Source: Brevibacillus brevis NBRC 100599
GTDB taxonomy: Bacteria > Bacillota > Bacilli > Brevibacillales > Brevibacillaceae
NCBI RefSeq assembly: GCF_000010165.1
Contig: NC_012491.1
Span: 265,001-329,000, forward strand
Length of the DNA: 64,000 nucleotides
Direction of reading: 5' to 3'
Each line of letters begins with the position of its first letter. The stretch's first letter is position 1. A program made the position numbers and the translations under genes. Below are positions 42,973-55,264 of this stretch, one piece after another. The notes beneath the pieces are model-generated. The model saw only the letters and a list, made by a program, of their open reading frames with translations, was not told the origin of the DNA and made no database searches.

Positions 42973-43899
42973 CTAGGAAGTGATCTCTATGCCGTTTTCG
43001 TCGACACCCAGAGCTTGTCGTGCCATGATCTTGAACTCTTCCAGCCCTGATTTCAATGCGAAGGTGGCAAGAGTGACGGGGTACGCAGCCGTCATTTCGA
43101 CGATATGCTCATGCATACGTGACCATACACGGCCTCCTGCTTTCTCATACCGTTGGATGAAATCGGCCAAGCCAGTATCCCCGAACAACAGGTAAACGAC
43201 CGTGAAATCAATAGCAGGGTCAGAGACTTCTGCCTCCGTCCAATCCAGGAGCCCTGTTACCTTGCCGTTTTCAGCAATCAGGATATGCCCCGGATGGAGG
43301 TCACCATGCACAAGTGCAGAGTGAGCAGGCCAGAATGTTTCATCTGCAAGCCATTTTTGCCATCGATCCCATAGCGCCCCAGAAACGCCAAAGACGCGTT
43401 TGATTTCATTCATCTTTTCTCGAAGGCTTGCTCGTGCATAGCTAGGCTGCTTGACGCGGATACCAGCATCTCGAGCGAGATCATGATGAATACCGTGTAA
43501 TTCCACCAATGCTTCCGCCCACGTTTGGATGCACAGTTCGGGTAGGGATTCGGGATTCAAATACCAGTCATAATTTTTGGTTTCCATATTGATCGTCGCC
43601 ATCGGTGTGCCACCCAGAATCGGATAAGCGATGAATTCAGAGGTGTGAACCTGCCAATCCGGTACGTCGACACGCAGATGTTTTGTAACGAGATCTAGCA
43701 CCCTTTTCTCATAACGGGCTGTCTCCACAACATCGTCCCGGCGCGGTTGCCGCAATACCCATGGAACACCATCTATCGTACTTGCAAAAATCGCAAGAAA
43801 ATCCAAGCCGGATTCATTCACTTTCACGGTAGTGGGGTCTACTAGGATTCCGTTATTTTTCGCGAGTGCAAGCATGTGCTCTACATTGTTTTTTGACAT
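42973..43899 (-). CDS. Macrolide 2'-phosphotransferase (Mph family)
   Basis: 308 residues of the aminoglycoside/macrolide phosphotransferase fold: an N-lobe with GVPWVLRQPRRDDVVE (the Lys/Arg-containing nucleotide loop), then the catalytic HGDLHPGHILI and the metal-binding LLDWTEAEVSDPAIDF. The close spacing and the conserved LRQPRR segment fit Mph enzymes, which inactivate erythromycin-type macrolides by phosphorylating the desosamine 2'-OH with GTP. Chromosomal relatives occur in soil Bacillales. A leader ORF with an MRLR end lies upstream and suggests macrolide-inducible expression. Confidence 0.9.
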   Translation of the reverse strand: MSKNNVEHMLALAKNNGILVDPTTVKVNESGLDFLAIFASTIDGVPWVLRQPRRDDVVETARYEKRVLDLVTKHLRVDVPDWQVHTSEFIAYPILGGTPMATINMETKNYDWYLNPESLPELCIQTWAEALVELHGIHHDLARDAGIRVKQPSYARASLREKMNEIKRVFGVSGALWDRWQKWLADETFWPAHSALVHGDLHPGHILIAENGKVTGLLDWTEAEVSDPAIDFTVVYLLFGDTGLADFIQRYEKAGGRVWSRMHEHIVEMTAAYPVTLATFALKSGLEEFKIMARQALGVDENGIEITS

Positions 43900-44004
43900 A
43901 ACAAAAACACCTCATTCATGAATAGTTAAAATCAATCAAACAAAAATAAACTCATACCATTCCGTTTTTCAAAATGGCTGAGCCTACATGGGGGCTTGTC
44001 GATT

Positions 44005-44049
44005 TTAACGAAGTCTCATGAATGCGATGCCTATTGCAATGTCCATCAT
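44005..44049 (-). CDS. 14-codon leader peptide of the macrolide phosphotransferase
   Basis: Minus strand ATG at 44049 behind a perfect aggagg (5-8 bases) encodes MMDIAIGIAFMRLR and stops. MRLR is the macrolide-dependent arrest motif known from the ErmDL leader peptide (R/K-x-R/K class). The ORF lies 105 bp before the phosphotransferase start, with small hairpins between (cattttg/cggaatg; attcatgaat next to the gene's ribosome site). Stalling of a macrolide-bound ribosome would open the resistance gene's start; this is inference from the motif and position. Confidence 0.8.
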   Translation of the reverse strand: MMDIAIGIAFMRLR

Positions 44050-44121
44050 CGTAACCTCCTATAATTGAAAACAAAGATAGTGTACCATGGAAACTAACGA
44101 ATAGCGACGAGGAGATTAGCG

Positions 44122-44886
44122 ATGATGAAATTGATTTCTTGGAATGTAAATGGACTTCGCGCATGCGTGAACAAGGGTTTTTACGAGTACTTCAAGGAAG
44201 CGAATGCTGATATATTTTGCTTGCAGGAAACGAAGCTGCAAGAAGGTCAAATCGAGATGGAGATCGGCGAGGCGTATCATCAATATTGGAACTACGCAGA
44301 GAAAAAGGGTTATTCCGGAACGGCTGTTTTCACAAAAATGGAACCATTATCTGTCCGTTACGGCTTGGAAGAAGATCATGAGCCTGAGGGACGAGTCATT
44401 ACGTTGGAGTTCCAAGATTTCTACTTGGTCACCGTATATACCCCGAATGCGAAGCGTGATTTGTCGAGATTGGATTATCGGCTGGAATGGGAGGATCGGT
44501 TTCGGAACTACTTATTGCAGCTGGATGGGAAGAAGCCCGTGGTGGTTTGTGGGGATCTGAATGTTGCGCATCAAGAGATTGATTTGAAAAATGCGAAGTC
44601 CAATCGCGGTAATTCCGGGTTTACTCCTGAAGAGCGTGAGAAGATGACAAGCTTGCTGGCAGCTGGGTTTGTGGATACCTATCGATATTTTTATCCGGAT
44701 CAAACAGATGCCTATACATGGTGGTCTTTCATGCCGAAAGTGAGAGAACGGAATATCGGGTGGCGTATTGATTATTTTCTCGCGTCTGAGAGATTGGCTC
44801 CGGCGTTGCTCAGGGCGGGAATTGACTCACAGGTGATGGGAAGCGATCATTGTCCGGTCGTGTTGGAGCTGGGGACCATCGAGTGA
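44122..44886 (+). CDS. exoA: Exodeoxyribonuclease III / AP endonuclease ExoA
   Basis: 254 residues of the exonuclease III family, which nicks DNA 5' of abasic sites in base-excision repair. Catalytic motifs: SWNVNGLRA (Asn), CLQETKL (metal-binding Glu), TVYTPNA, CGDLNVAHQEIDL (Asp-Asn), WRIDYFL and the final GSDHCPV (Asp-His pair). ATG ATG at 44122; gaggag upstream. Divergent from the macrolide leader, monocistronic. Confidence 0.95.
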   Translation: MMKLISWNVNGLRACVNKGFYEYFKEANADIFCLQETKLQEGQIEMEIGEAYHQYWNYAEKKGYSGTAVFTKMEPLSVRYGLEEDHEPEGRVITLEFQDFYLVTVYTPNAKRDLSRLDYRLEWEDRFRNYLLQLDGKKPVVVCGDLNVAHQEIDLKNAKSNRGNSGFTPEEREKMTSLLAAGFVDTYRYFYPDQTDAYTWWSFMPKVRERNIGWRIDYFLASERLAPALLRAGIDSQVMGSDHCPVVLELGTIE

Positions 44887-45015
44887 GTATGTTATACCAG
44901 TAGTTAGTAATTGTGAGGGTGAGAGACCTGAAATAGCAAAACTGCCTATAATCAAACAATGAAGACGAAATTGGATATAAGCGAACATTGATATGAAAGG
45001 GAGGAGTTTCGTACA

Positions 45016-45027
45016 ATGAAAGCCTGA
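45016..45027 (+). other. Three-codon ORF in the leader of the CNNM-type gene
   Basis: ATG AAA GCC TGA behind gggaggag (9 bases), 27 bp before the next gene's start. Minimal ORFs occur in some translational leaders, but here it may be chance. No M-box or other magnesium riboswitch is recognisable in 44887-45054. Confidence 0.35.
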
Positions 45028-45054
45028 GACTTCTAATGAAGAGGGGATAGGCTA

Positions 45055-46374
45055 TTGCTAACCATGAATTTGTTACTAATTGCTTTTCTGATTGTTGCTA
45101 CTGCTTTTTTTGTGGCAACTGAATTCGCGATTGTAAAGCTTCGCCCAAGCCGTGTAGACCAACTGGTCATGGAAGGGAGAAAGAATGCTCTTGCTGTTCA
45201 GAAAGTAGTTAGTAACCTGGATGGATATTTGTCAGCGTGTCAGTTGGGAATCACGTTGACAGCCATTGGCTTGGGGGTTTTGGGGAAACCGACGATTGAG
45301 AGTATCATTAGCCCATTTCTTACGCCGTATTTACCCGAACAAGTCGTTGCAGTTCTGTCGTTTGTGATTGCTTACTCTCTCGTTACGTTTCTTCATGTGG
45401 TTGTCGGGGAACTGGCACCGAAAACAGTGGCGATCCAAAAGGCAGAAGCGGTTAGCTTACTTTGTGCGAAACCCATTATTTGGTTCTATAAATTGATGTA
45501 CCCTGCGATCTGGGTGCTGAATGGCTCGGCTGCTCTACTTGTGCGTTCATTTGGTATGAAACCGACCAAGGGGCACGAAGAAAGTCACTCAGAAGAAGAG
45601 CTGCGAATCATTCTGACGGAAAGCTATGAGAGCGGAAAAATTAATCAGTCTGAGTATGGATACGTTAGCAATATCTTTGCTTTTGACGAGATGCTGGCTC
45701 GGGAGATTATGGTCCCGCGAACAGATATGAGCTGCTTGCACAAGGAATATACCCTTGAGCAAAACCTGCGAATCATGAAAGAAGAGCAATATACCCGTTT
45801 CCCGGTTATATCGCAAAACAAAGATCATATTATCGGGATGATTAACACGAAAGAGTTCTTTCTGAATTATGCCGATGATCCAAATTTGGATTTTTCCAAG
45901 CTCATCCGACCGTTTTTGATGGTTTCAGAGGCGACTCCTGTAAAAGACCTTTTGAAAAAAATGCAAAAACAAAGAACACATATCGCTATCCTGATTGACG
46001 AGTATGGCGGTACCTCCGGAATGGTGACGATCGAAGATATTTTGGAGGAGATTGTAGGGGAGATCCGTGATGAGTTCGACGCGGAGGAAAAAGCCGAGAT
46101 CGAAATCGTGGAAAAGAATAGCCATGTGATCGTGGACGGAAAGGTACTTCTCTCCGAGGTTAACGACTTGCTTAACGCGAATATTAATGAAGAAGAACTC
46201 GATACCATCGGGGGCTGGCTATACAGTCAAAATCCGACGCTCAAAGAAGGTATCCAATGGCAATACGATGATCTCGTCTTTACAATCAGAAAGAAAGACA
46301 AGCATCGCATACGGAAAATTGAAATTCAAAAAGCAGCAGAAGTTCCAGCTCGTGAGCTGCAGGATGTAACGTAA
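45055..46374 (+). CDS. CNNM/CorC-family transporter-like membrane protein (HlyC/TlyC)
   Basis: 439 residues. DUF21 (CNNM) membrane domain to about 190 with AFFVATEFAIVKLRPSRVDQ and GYLSACQLGITLTAIGLGVL, a CBS-domain pair at about 200-340 (FPVISQNKDHIIGMINTKEF, RTHIAILIDEYGGTSGMVTI), then the CorC_HlyC domain at the C-terminus. Homologues in bacteria export or sense Mg2+/Co2+. The start is TTG 45055 (gagggg 8 bases upstream); ATG 45064 is an alternative further from the site. Confidence 0.9.
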   Translation: MLTMNLLLIAFLIVATAFFVATEFAIVKLRPSRVDQLVMEGRKNALAVQKVVSNLDGYLSACQLGITLTAIGLGVLGKPTIESIISPFLTPYLPEQVVAVLSFVIAYSLVTFLHVVVGELAPKTVAIQKAEAVSLLCAKPIIWFYKLMYPAIWVLNGSAALLVRSFGMKPTKGHEESHSEEELRIILTESYESGKINQSEYGYVSNIFAFDEMLAREIMVPRTDMSCLHKEYTLEQNLRIMKEEQYTRFPVISQNKDHIIGMINTKEFFLNYADDPNLDFSKLIRPFLMVSEATPVKDLLKKMQKQRTHIAILIDEYGGTSGMVTIEDILEEIVGEIRDEFDAEEKAEIEIVEKNSHVIVDGKVLLSEVNDLLNANINEEELDTIGGWLYSQNPTLKEGIQWQYDDLVFTIRKKDKHRIRKIEIQKAAEVPARELQDVT

Positions 46375-46376
46375 TG

Positions 46377-46404
46377 AAAAGATGGGGAATTCTCCATCTT
46401 TTTT
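46377..46404 (+). terminator. Rho-independent terminator of the CNNM gene
   Basis: aaaagatgg/ccatctttt stem around ggaattct with T run, directly after the stop. Confidence 0.85.
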
Positions 46405-46542
46405 CTTTTGTCTTGAGTGGTGAGATATACGACATACAACGAATGAGCATAACATGAATAGTTTATAAAATCGCAAACTAGGCGATCACAAATGTACAAG
46501 GTGCAAACATGGTCTGAAAAAGGATGATGATCCTTACGATAA

Positions 46543-49620
<3,078 letters not shown>

Positions 49621-49667
49621 CACTGATAACGGAGGTACCGAAGAATATTAGCTTGTTAATTTCAAAA

Positions 49668-49704
49668 AAGAAACGGGGCCGATTGATGAGGTCCCGTTTC
49701 TCTT
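49668..49704. terminator. Bidirectional terminator between collagen-like gene and 49720 gene
   Basis: agaaacggg/cccgtttct stem with A and T runs on the two sides. Confidence 0.85.
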
Positions 49705-49719
49705 ATTAATTTTGCGAAA

Positions 49720-50271
49720 TTATAGATAAACAATGTTGTAAGTAGGCTTCGTAACGCCGTTCGCGTACTGTTTCATGTCCACTAACTCGAGTTTGAGACG
49801 TGGCTTCGCACTTCCAAATAGCGGGACACCTTCACCGACCATCACCGGATTCACTTTCAGCACTAATTGATCAATCAGTTGATGTGCCAGTAACGCTCCC
49901 GCCAATTCACCGCCCCCACATAGCCATAGCTTGCCGTTTTCTTGCTGTTTGAGATTCTTGATAAATTCGATGGCATCGCCTTTGACCAGCTCGACTTCTG
50001 CATTGGATTCAAACTGCATGGAGTTTGAGAAAATATAATGCTTGATTCCCTTATAGCCTGGTTCGCCTGGCTTGGCACCAAATTTGAACCCAAACTCGTA
50101 GGTCTTGGCGCCCATCAGCACAGCGTCATATTCCTGAATTTCAGATAAAAAGTCGGGTACATGTTCTCCCTCAAATAAAAAGAGTGTGCTGTCGATATTT
50201 CCGTCCATCATGGCTTGATCGGCAATGAAATTGTCTAACGATACGGCAACATGATAAATTAATGAGGCCAT
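49720..50271 (-). CDS. Dihydrofolate-reductase-like (RibD C-terminal) protein
   Basis: 183 residues: MASLIYHVAVSLDNFIAD, DAVLMGAKTYEFGFKFG, LWLCGGGELAGALLAHQLID and LKVNPVMVGEGVPLFG are typical of the RibD_C / YyaP-YwjB branch of the DHFR superfamily. These small proteins bind NADPH but their substrates are mostly unknown. Preceded by aggaggg; a single gene convergent with the collagen-like gene. Confidence 0.92.
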   Translation of the reverse strand: MASLIYHVAVSLDNFIADQAMMDGNIDSTLFLFEGEHVPDFLSEIQEYDAVLMGAKTYEFGFKFGAKPGEPGYKGIKHYIFSNSMQFESNAEVELVKGDAIEFIKNLKQQENGKLWLCGGGELAGALLAHQLIDQLVLKVNPVMVGEGVPLFGSAKPRLKLELVDMKQYANGVTKPTYNIVYL

Positions 50272-50391
50272 TTGGAAATCCCTCCTTTTTTCTCCACTTC
50301 ATTTTATGTGAAACGATTTAGGGCTTGCACGCATTTTATTTGAGCACTTATTTGATACAGTCTGATTCATTAGATAAAGAGGAGGATCGAC

Positions 50392-51993
50392 ATGAAACAA
50401 TTGACGCCGAAAGAACAAGGGCTTCTTGAGGAATTGTATAGATCGGACGAAAGAAAAGGAGAAATTCTCCACTCCTTGGGCAAGATGGGCAGCATGATCA
50501 CTCTGACCTTTCTATTACCATTTGCCTTGGAAAAAGGAGAAGAAGTACGAAAAGCAGCGCTTGCGGCTGTCCATCAAATAACCTCGCGCCTGCGTACACA
50601 AGATTTCATTGGCTTGGATCAATACATACGGAGATTGACCCCCTATTCAAATAGAAACCAGTTGGAAGCGTGGCATGAATTGTTGCCGGAGGATATCCGG
50701 AACTTTTCAATAAACGATGAGGCAGACCTTAGCTTCATCGGAATTTGCAGCTTTCATCGAAATGGATATGTAAGGGAAGCAGCAATTGAAGTGTTGTTAA
50801 AACAGGTTACGGGTGCGGAGATTCCCTTTTTGTTAATCCGCTTGAATGATTGGCAGCCCAAAATTCGTTATCTGGCGTTCAAGGCGTGCAAGGTGAGATT
50901 CCGTCCCAATTATGTGAAACACTTTCTCGAATCAATTTTTTTGTTGAAGCATTTGTCCGCCTACTATAACCGTGAAAAGTTCTCCGATTTCCTAGAGGAG
51001 ATCGACGCAATGTTTCGTCATCCAGATAATCGGGACGTGTTACGCAGTGGCTTTCGCTCAAAGGACCCGGTTGTTCGGCGATTTTGCTTTGATTTGGCAC
51101 TCAACCTACATGATATCGATCCAGATGAAGTCATTGCAGCTGCTTTGATTCAGAAGGATGCCATGATCAGGCTCCAGACGGTTAGGTATCTGTGCAGGCA
51201 GGACGACAATGAGCGTCTGCGAAAATGGCTCGATCGAATTCGACGTGACGTTTTTCCTTCGATTCGCCAACTAGCCCTACAAGCTTATGTGGATCGCTTA
51301 CCTGAAGAATCGACGGATGCGTTGCTTGCTGCTCTGCTTGATGGACATAAATCCATCCGCGAAATGACCCGATTTTATTTGAGGGACAAGAAGATCGATC
51401 TCGTTGCCTTCTATCGGGAAAAATTGAGAGATGCCGAGGAGCAGGTGATACCAATAGCGATTGTGGGAGTAGGAGAAACGGGTGTGAAAGCAGATGATCA
51501 ATCAATTCTCCCTTTTTTGCTCCATGAAAATGAACGAATACAAAGAGCAGCCATGAAGGCACTCGCTATGCTGAATCCAGATGATCATATCGAAGTTTTT
51601 ATCCGCGCGCTACAAACCAATAAACGAAGCGCATCCCGTGAAGCAAGACAAATACTAGCGGATCGAGTAGAGCTTCGTCATACGGATATGCTCTGGGAGA
51701 TGCTTGAAAAAGATGTGGGTCTTCATGTGAAGAAAAACATTCTCTTCTTATTTTCGAAGATGAACAAGGCAGACAGTATTTCATTATTATTACGGGCATG
51801 TGTTGTGCAGGAAAAAGAAATACGCGATGATGCAATCCTGCATGTCGAGTATTGGCTGAATGGATATAATAAAAGGTTCTATTTGCGATTAAAGGATGAA
51901 CAGTGTGAAAAAATTAGCCATACTCTTGAAGCAGTTCGAAAGTTTCTGCCGGAAGATATAGCTGAATCCGTCGAGTCACTCCTGGCAAAATGA
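50392..51993 (+). CDS. HEAT-repeat protein of unknown function
   Basis: 533 residues of alpha-helical repeats (for example KAALAAVHQITSRL, NGYVREAAIEVLLKQV, ERIQRAAMKALAMLNPDDHI, KRSASREARQILADRV) with the helix-turn-helix spacing of HEAT/PBS-lyase repeats. Cytoplasmic; no signal peptide or enzyme motif. Such proteins usually serve as protein- or nucleic-acid-binding scaffolds (some act as DNA glycosylases such as AlkD, but the AlkD pattern is not evident). Strong gaggagg before the ATG. Monocistronic. Confidence 0.8.
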   Translation: MKQLTPKEQGLLEELYRSDERKGEILHSLGKMGSMITLTFLLPFALEKGEEVRKAALAAVHQITSRLRTQDFIGLDQYIRRLTPYSNRNQLEAWHELLPEDIRNFSINDEADLSFIGICSFHRNGYVREAAIEVLLKQVTGAEIPFLLIRLNDWQPKIRYLAFKACKVRFRPNYVKHFLESIFLLKHLSAYYNREKFSDFLEEIDAMFRHPDNRDVLRSGFRSKDPVVRRFCFDLALNLHDIDPDEVIAAALIQKDAMIRLQTVRYLCRQDDNERLRKWLDRIRRDVFPSIRQLALQAYVDRLPEESTDALLAALLDGHKSIREMTRFYLRDKKIDLVAFYREKLRDAEEQVIPIAIVGVGETGVKADDQSILPFLLHENERIQRAAMKALAMLNPDDHIEVFIRALQTNKRSASREARQILADRVELRHTDMLWEMLEKDVGLHVKKNILFLFSKMNKADSISLLLRACVVQEKEIRDDAILHVEYWLNGYNKRFYLRLKDEQCEKISHTLEAVRKFLPEDIAESVESLLAK

Positions 51994-52036
51994 TAAGGAA
52001 GGGGCACCATTATAGGTGTCCCTCTACTTCGTATTT

Positions 52037-53047
52037 TCAGTTCCTTCCCAACAGTTCTTTTAACGTGTTATCAATAAAAGCGGTATCGACTGGATTAAGT
52101 CCAAACCCAGCCAAGTGTCCCCAGATTGATTCAATCGGCTTAAAGGTAGCGTTGGGGATGTGCTTCGTCTCATATTCACTGTCCTCTGGCGTGAAATACA
52201 AATCAGTCCGTACGGGCATCACAACCGTTCGTGCCTGGATGCTTCGTAACGCTGTCTCAAAGTCTCCCTTGTACCTATCATTTTGGCTAATGTCGGCATG
52301 CTGCCACGTCCACATCATCGCCAGCAAGTCATTTGCATCCGAAGGAACAAAGCTCTCCTCCCAAAATCCCGAGATAAATTCCGAAAGTGTCTCATAGCCC
52401 AAAGCTTTATAGCATTCCTCTCGGTAAAATGGCTGTGAAAACCCCCAACTCGCATAAACGCGGCCCAAGGTACGTAAGCCCACCTCGGGAGGCGCTGTAT
52501 ACTGCCCGTTATTCCAAGCTACATCGGCTTGCAATGCTGCTCGGATGCCTTCGATCAAGACGATGTTATGCGGCCATGTTTTTGCGGTTCCGGCAAAAGG
52601 AGCCAATCTTTCGACCATATCTGGGTAGCTCGCCGCCCAATGAAAAGCCTGGATGGCTCCCATCGACCAGCCAGTTGCCAGCGCAATTTTTTTGATGCCA
52701 AACCTCTCCGTAATGAGTCGATGCTGAACTGCGACATTATCGTAGATCGTAACATGTGGAAAATGGGACTGATCATACGGGCTTGCCGTGTTGCTCGGGG
52801 AGGACGATAGCCCGTTGCCGAGCATGTTGGGAATGATGATAAAATATTGATTCGGGTTCAAAGCCTTATCTTCCCCGATAAGCCATTCGTTTTGGTAATG
52901 CTGGTCTCCAAACGATGTAGGAAATATAATGACGTTATCCTTGGCTGCGTTGAGCGTGCCGTACGTTTTGTAAGCAATAAATGCATGCGGTAGTGTCACT
53001 CCTGACTGCAAGCGAACATCTCCCAAGTGAAAAATGTCGTAATCCAT
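52037..53047 (-). CDS. Alpha/beta-hydrolase of the MetX (homoserine acyltransferase-like) family
   Basis: 336 residues: HAFIAYKTYGTLNAAKDNVI, the nucleophile elbow TGWSMGAIQAFHW (G-W-S-M-G), RTDLYFTPEDSEYE with the acid, and SIWGHLAGFG with the base. The overall layout is that of homoserine O-acetyltransferases, but the oxyanion and substrate segments are shortened, so it may be an esterase-like paralogue. Transcribed from a MerR-type promoter shared with the divergent regulator; it is the regulator's probable target. Confidence 0.87.
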   Translation of the reverse strand: MDYDIFHLGDVRLQSGVTLPHAFIAYKTYGTLNAAKDNVIIFPTSFGDQHYQNEWLIGEDKALNPNQYFIIIPNMLGNGLSSSPSNTASPYDQSHFPHVTIYDNVAVQHRLITERFGIKKIALATGWSMGAIQAFHWAASYPDMVERLAPFAGTAKTWPHNIVLIEGIRAALQADVAWNNGQYTAPPEVGLRTLGRVYASWGFSQPFYREECYKALGYETLSEFISGFWEESFVPSDANDLLAMMWTWQHADISQNDRYKGDFETALRSIQARTVVMPVRTDLYFTPEDSEYETKHIPNATFKPIESIWGHLAGFGLNPVDTAFIDNTLKELLGRN

Positions 53048-53083
53048 TTCGCATTGCTCCTTTTCTAAGCATGATTGTTTTCA

Positions 53084-53115
53084 ATTATAAACGTTCCCGT
53101 ACAGGGGAAAGTCAA
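53084..53115 (-). promoter_or_regulatory. MerR-type promoter of the hydrolase gene
   Basis: Minus strand TTGACT (53115-53110) and TATAAT (53089-53084) are separated by 20 bp, longer than normal, and the spacer is a dyad (ttcccctgtacgggaac). Overlong spacers with a central palindrome are the hallmark of promoters that MerR proteins untwist on activation. Confidence 0.85.
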
Positions 53116-53140
53116 GGGGACGATAGAGTGGGGTTTTTCC

Positions 53141-53945
53141 ATGTTTAAGATCAGTGAATTTTCCCGATTGAGCAGAGTGTCCCTAAAAACGCTTCGTTTT
53201 TATGACCAAATTGGCATTTTAAAGCCAGCGGATATCGACAAAGAGACTGGCTATCGGTTTTATGCAGCAGAGCAATTGGTTACGCTCAATCGAATCCTCA
53301 TGTACAAGGACTTGGGATTTACGTTGCAACAAATTCAGCAATTGCTGCATGAAGAAATGTCCATAGACCAACTACAAGGCATATTCAGGCAAAAAGAAAG
53401 GGAGGTGGAACGGCTACTTGAGGAGGAGCAAGCACGATTGAATCGAATCAAGGAGCGTCTGCTATCGATTGAGCAAGAGGGGTACATAGAACAAGAGGTT
53501 GTCTTTAAACAAGTCGAAGCTCAAAAAGTTGTTTCATTTCGTTCAGAAGGGACGGTGGAAGAGATTCCGATGCTTTTTTGATCAGCTGGCTCATTATGCA
53601 GGCAAGCAGCAGAGAGGGATGCTTTCCTCCATCGTTTTGTGGAAGGAGTCGGAGAGAGACGAGACGGCATTCGAATTAGAGATCGGCTATGTACTCAAAC
53701 AGGACATTGCCTTGCCATCCGACAAGCTGGAAATACGTATGCTGCCAGAGGAGCCGATGATGGCCACCCTGGTCCAACGCGTAGAGCCATTCGTTCCTTC
53801 TACGGCCTGTATTGACTTGGCAAAATGGATAGAGCGCAATCAATACCGGATCAAAAAAGATCAGCCAGGCAGAGAAAACTATCTGCAATCCCCACATGGG
53901 GGCGATACGTATGTAGAAGTACAAATTCCCATAGAATCCCCATGA
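53141..53945 (+). pseudogene. MerR-family regulator with effector domain, frameshifted
   Basis: Start ATG 53141 (MFKISEFSRLSRVSLKTLRF). N-terminal winged helix and dimerisation helix follow the MerR pattern (YDQIGILKPADIDKETGYRF, QKEREVERLLEEEQARL). At gcttttttgatc (53571-53582) the frame runs into a stop after PMLF; one T fewer continues as PMLFDQLAHYAGK into a GyrI-like effector domain ending at 53945 (TACIDLAKWIERNQYRIKKD). The complete protein would be about 267 residues, like BmrR-type regulators. A homopolymer error is as likely as a real mutation. Confidence 0.88.
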
Positions 53946-53948
53946 AGA

Positions 53949-53987
53949 AGGCCAGTACCTGTATAGACGATGAGGTACTGGCTTTTT
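53949..53987 (+). terminator. Rho-independent terminator of the merR gene
   Basis: gccagtacct/aggtactggc with TTTTT, 4 bp after the stop. Confidence 0.9.
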
Positions 53988-54082
53988 GCTTGTGTTCATT
54001 TGACGATGGTGGAAGGCAGGTAGTACAGTAGGGTTGATTGAAAATACAGAAAACTCAAAGGGAGAAAGAAGGGAATCCTGCT

Positions 54083-54862
54083 ATGAATAGAAAAGCACGT
54101 CGGTTCATTGATCTGAGTGTGCCTCTTGATCGTCTGGCAAAAGAACCGTTCCCACCTGAGATTCAATACAATAGTCATGAAGAAGGGGCTGTCCAAGCCG
54201 CGCAGTATTTCGGATTGCAACCAACGGATTTTCCCGAACAGAAGGCTTGGGCGAGTGAAACGGTGACACTCACGACACATACAGGGACACATGTCGATGC
54301 ACCATGGCATTACTGGCCTACTTCAGAGGGAGAGCCAGCGAAAACGATTGATCAGTTGCCATTGGAGTGGTTCTACGGAGATGGTGTCCTGCTTGACTTT
54401 AGTGAAAAGCCGTCTGGCTATGAAATTACGGTGAAGGATGTGAAACAGAAGCTCGCCCAAATCGAATACGAACTGAAACCGTTCGATATTGTCCTGATCA
54501 GGACGGACGCGGATAAACGATATTATGAAGCTCACTATTTTCAATCACATGCGGGAGTATCCGCCGAAGCGACACATTGGTTGATCGATCAAGAAATCAA
54601 GGTCATGGGAACCGATGGGTGGGGATGGGATATCCCGTTTTCCGTTCAAGCCGCTGATTATAAACAAAATCCGCGCGATGGCGTTTTATGGGCGGCTCAC
54701 TATGTGGGTAAAGAGAAGGAGTATTGCCAAATTGAAAAGCTGGCGAATTTGGAGCAATTGCCGAGGCCCTACGGGTTTACCGTTTCTGTGTTCCCTGTAA
54801 AAGTAAAGGGAGCAAGTGCGGGATGGGCGCGTCCTGTTGCGATTTTTGAAGAAGAGGAGTAG
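54083..54862 (+). CDS. Cyclase-family (kynurenine formamidase-like) metal hydrolase
   Basis: 259 residues from ATG 54083. The cyclase signature HTGTHVDAPWHYWP carries the metal-binding His-x-Gly-x-His-x-Asp pattern; FIDLSVPLD, DIVLIRTDADKRYY and GTDGWGWDIP are other conserved blocks. The family includes kynurenine formamidase and isatin hydrolase; no tryptophan-catabolic genes lie nearby, so the substrate is open. It precedes a small membrane-protein gene by 4 bp. Confidence 0.88.
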   Translation: MNRKARRFIDLSVPLDRLAKEPFPPEIQYNSHEEGAVQAAQYFGLQPTDFPEQKAWASETVTLTTHTGTHVDAPWHYWPTSEGEPAKTIDQLPLEWFYGDGVLLDFSEKPSGYEITVKDVKQKLAQIEYELKPFDIVLIRTDADKRYYEAHYFQSHAGVSAEATHWLIDQEIKVMGTDGWGWDIPFSVQAADYKQNPRDGVLWAAHYVGKEKEYCQIEKLANLEQLPRPYGFTVSVFPVKVKGASAGWARPVAIFEEEE

Positions 54863-54866
54863 TTGC

Positions 54867-55262
54867 ATGGGCATGAACAAGCGAGCGAAAGTTCTGTTCC
54901 TCCTATTTTTCTTGGGTTTTTGTTTCATCATGATCGCATATGTTTCTCTGATCTGGCATCCTGCACTACCATTCGATTCCAAGTCCAAAAGAGAAGTGAC
55001 GGAGCTGTTGGGCGAAAACACGGGAACCATCGTCAAATTGACAACGGAGGAAAACGTCGATTGGTATGGGTATGGGCCACAAGCAAATCAAGCTACAGCG
55101 GCAGAAGCGATGAAGCGAGCGGTGACAGAAAAAGGCTGGACCTTTATCCAACAAGATGGGGCCGGATACTTTTTTGAACGGGGGAAAGAGAAGCTAATCA
55201 TTACCTCACAAATGTGGACGGGCAACTATGTACTCTTTCGAATCCCCGCAGGTGTTCTATAA
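54867..55262 (+). CDS. Small membrane-anchored protein of unknown function
   Basis: 131 residues from ATG 54867 (gaggag upstream), with one N-terminal hydrophobic helix (VLFLLFFLGFCFIMIAYVSL) and a mixed alpha-beta outside domain (IVKLTTEENVDWYGYG, AAEAMKRAVTEKGWTFIQQD, YFFERGKEKLIITSQMWTGN). I recognise no family. It probably shares a transcript with the cyclase-family gene. Confidence 0.75.
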   Translation: MGMNKRAKVLFLLFFLGFCFIMIAYVSLIWHPALPFDSKSKREVTELLGENTGTIVKLTTEENVDWYGYGPQANQATAAEAMKRAVTEKGWTFIQQDGAGYFFERGKEKLIITSQMWTGNYVLFRIPAGVL

Positions 55263-55264
55263 CC

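Noticed and set aside
44887-45054. M-box (Mg2+) riboswitch before the CNNM/CorC-type gene
   Set aside because: Only a superficial likeness (ggtgagagacctg); the conserved M-box core strands are absent.
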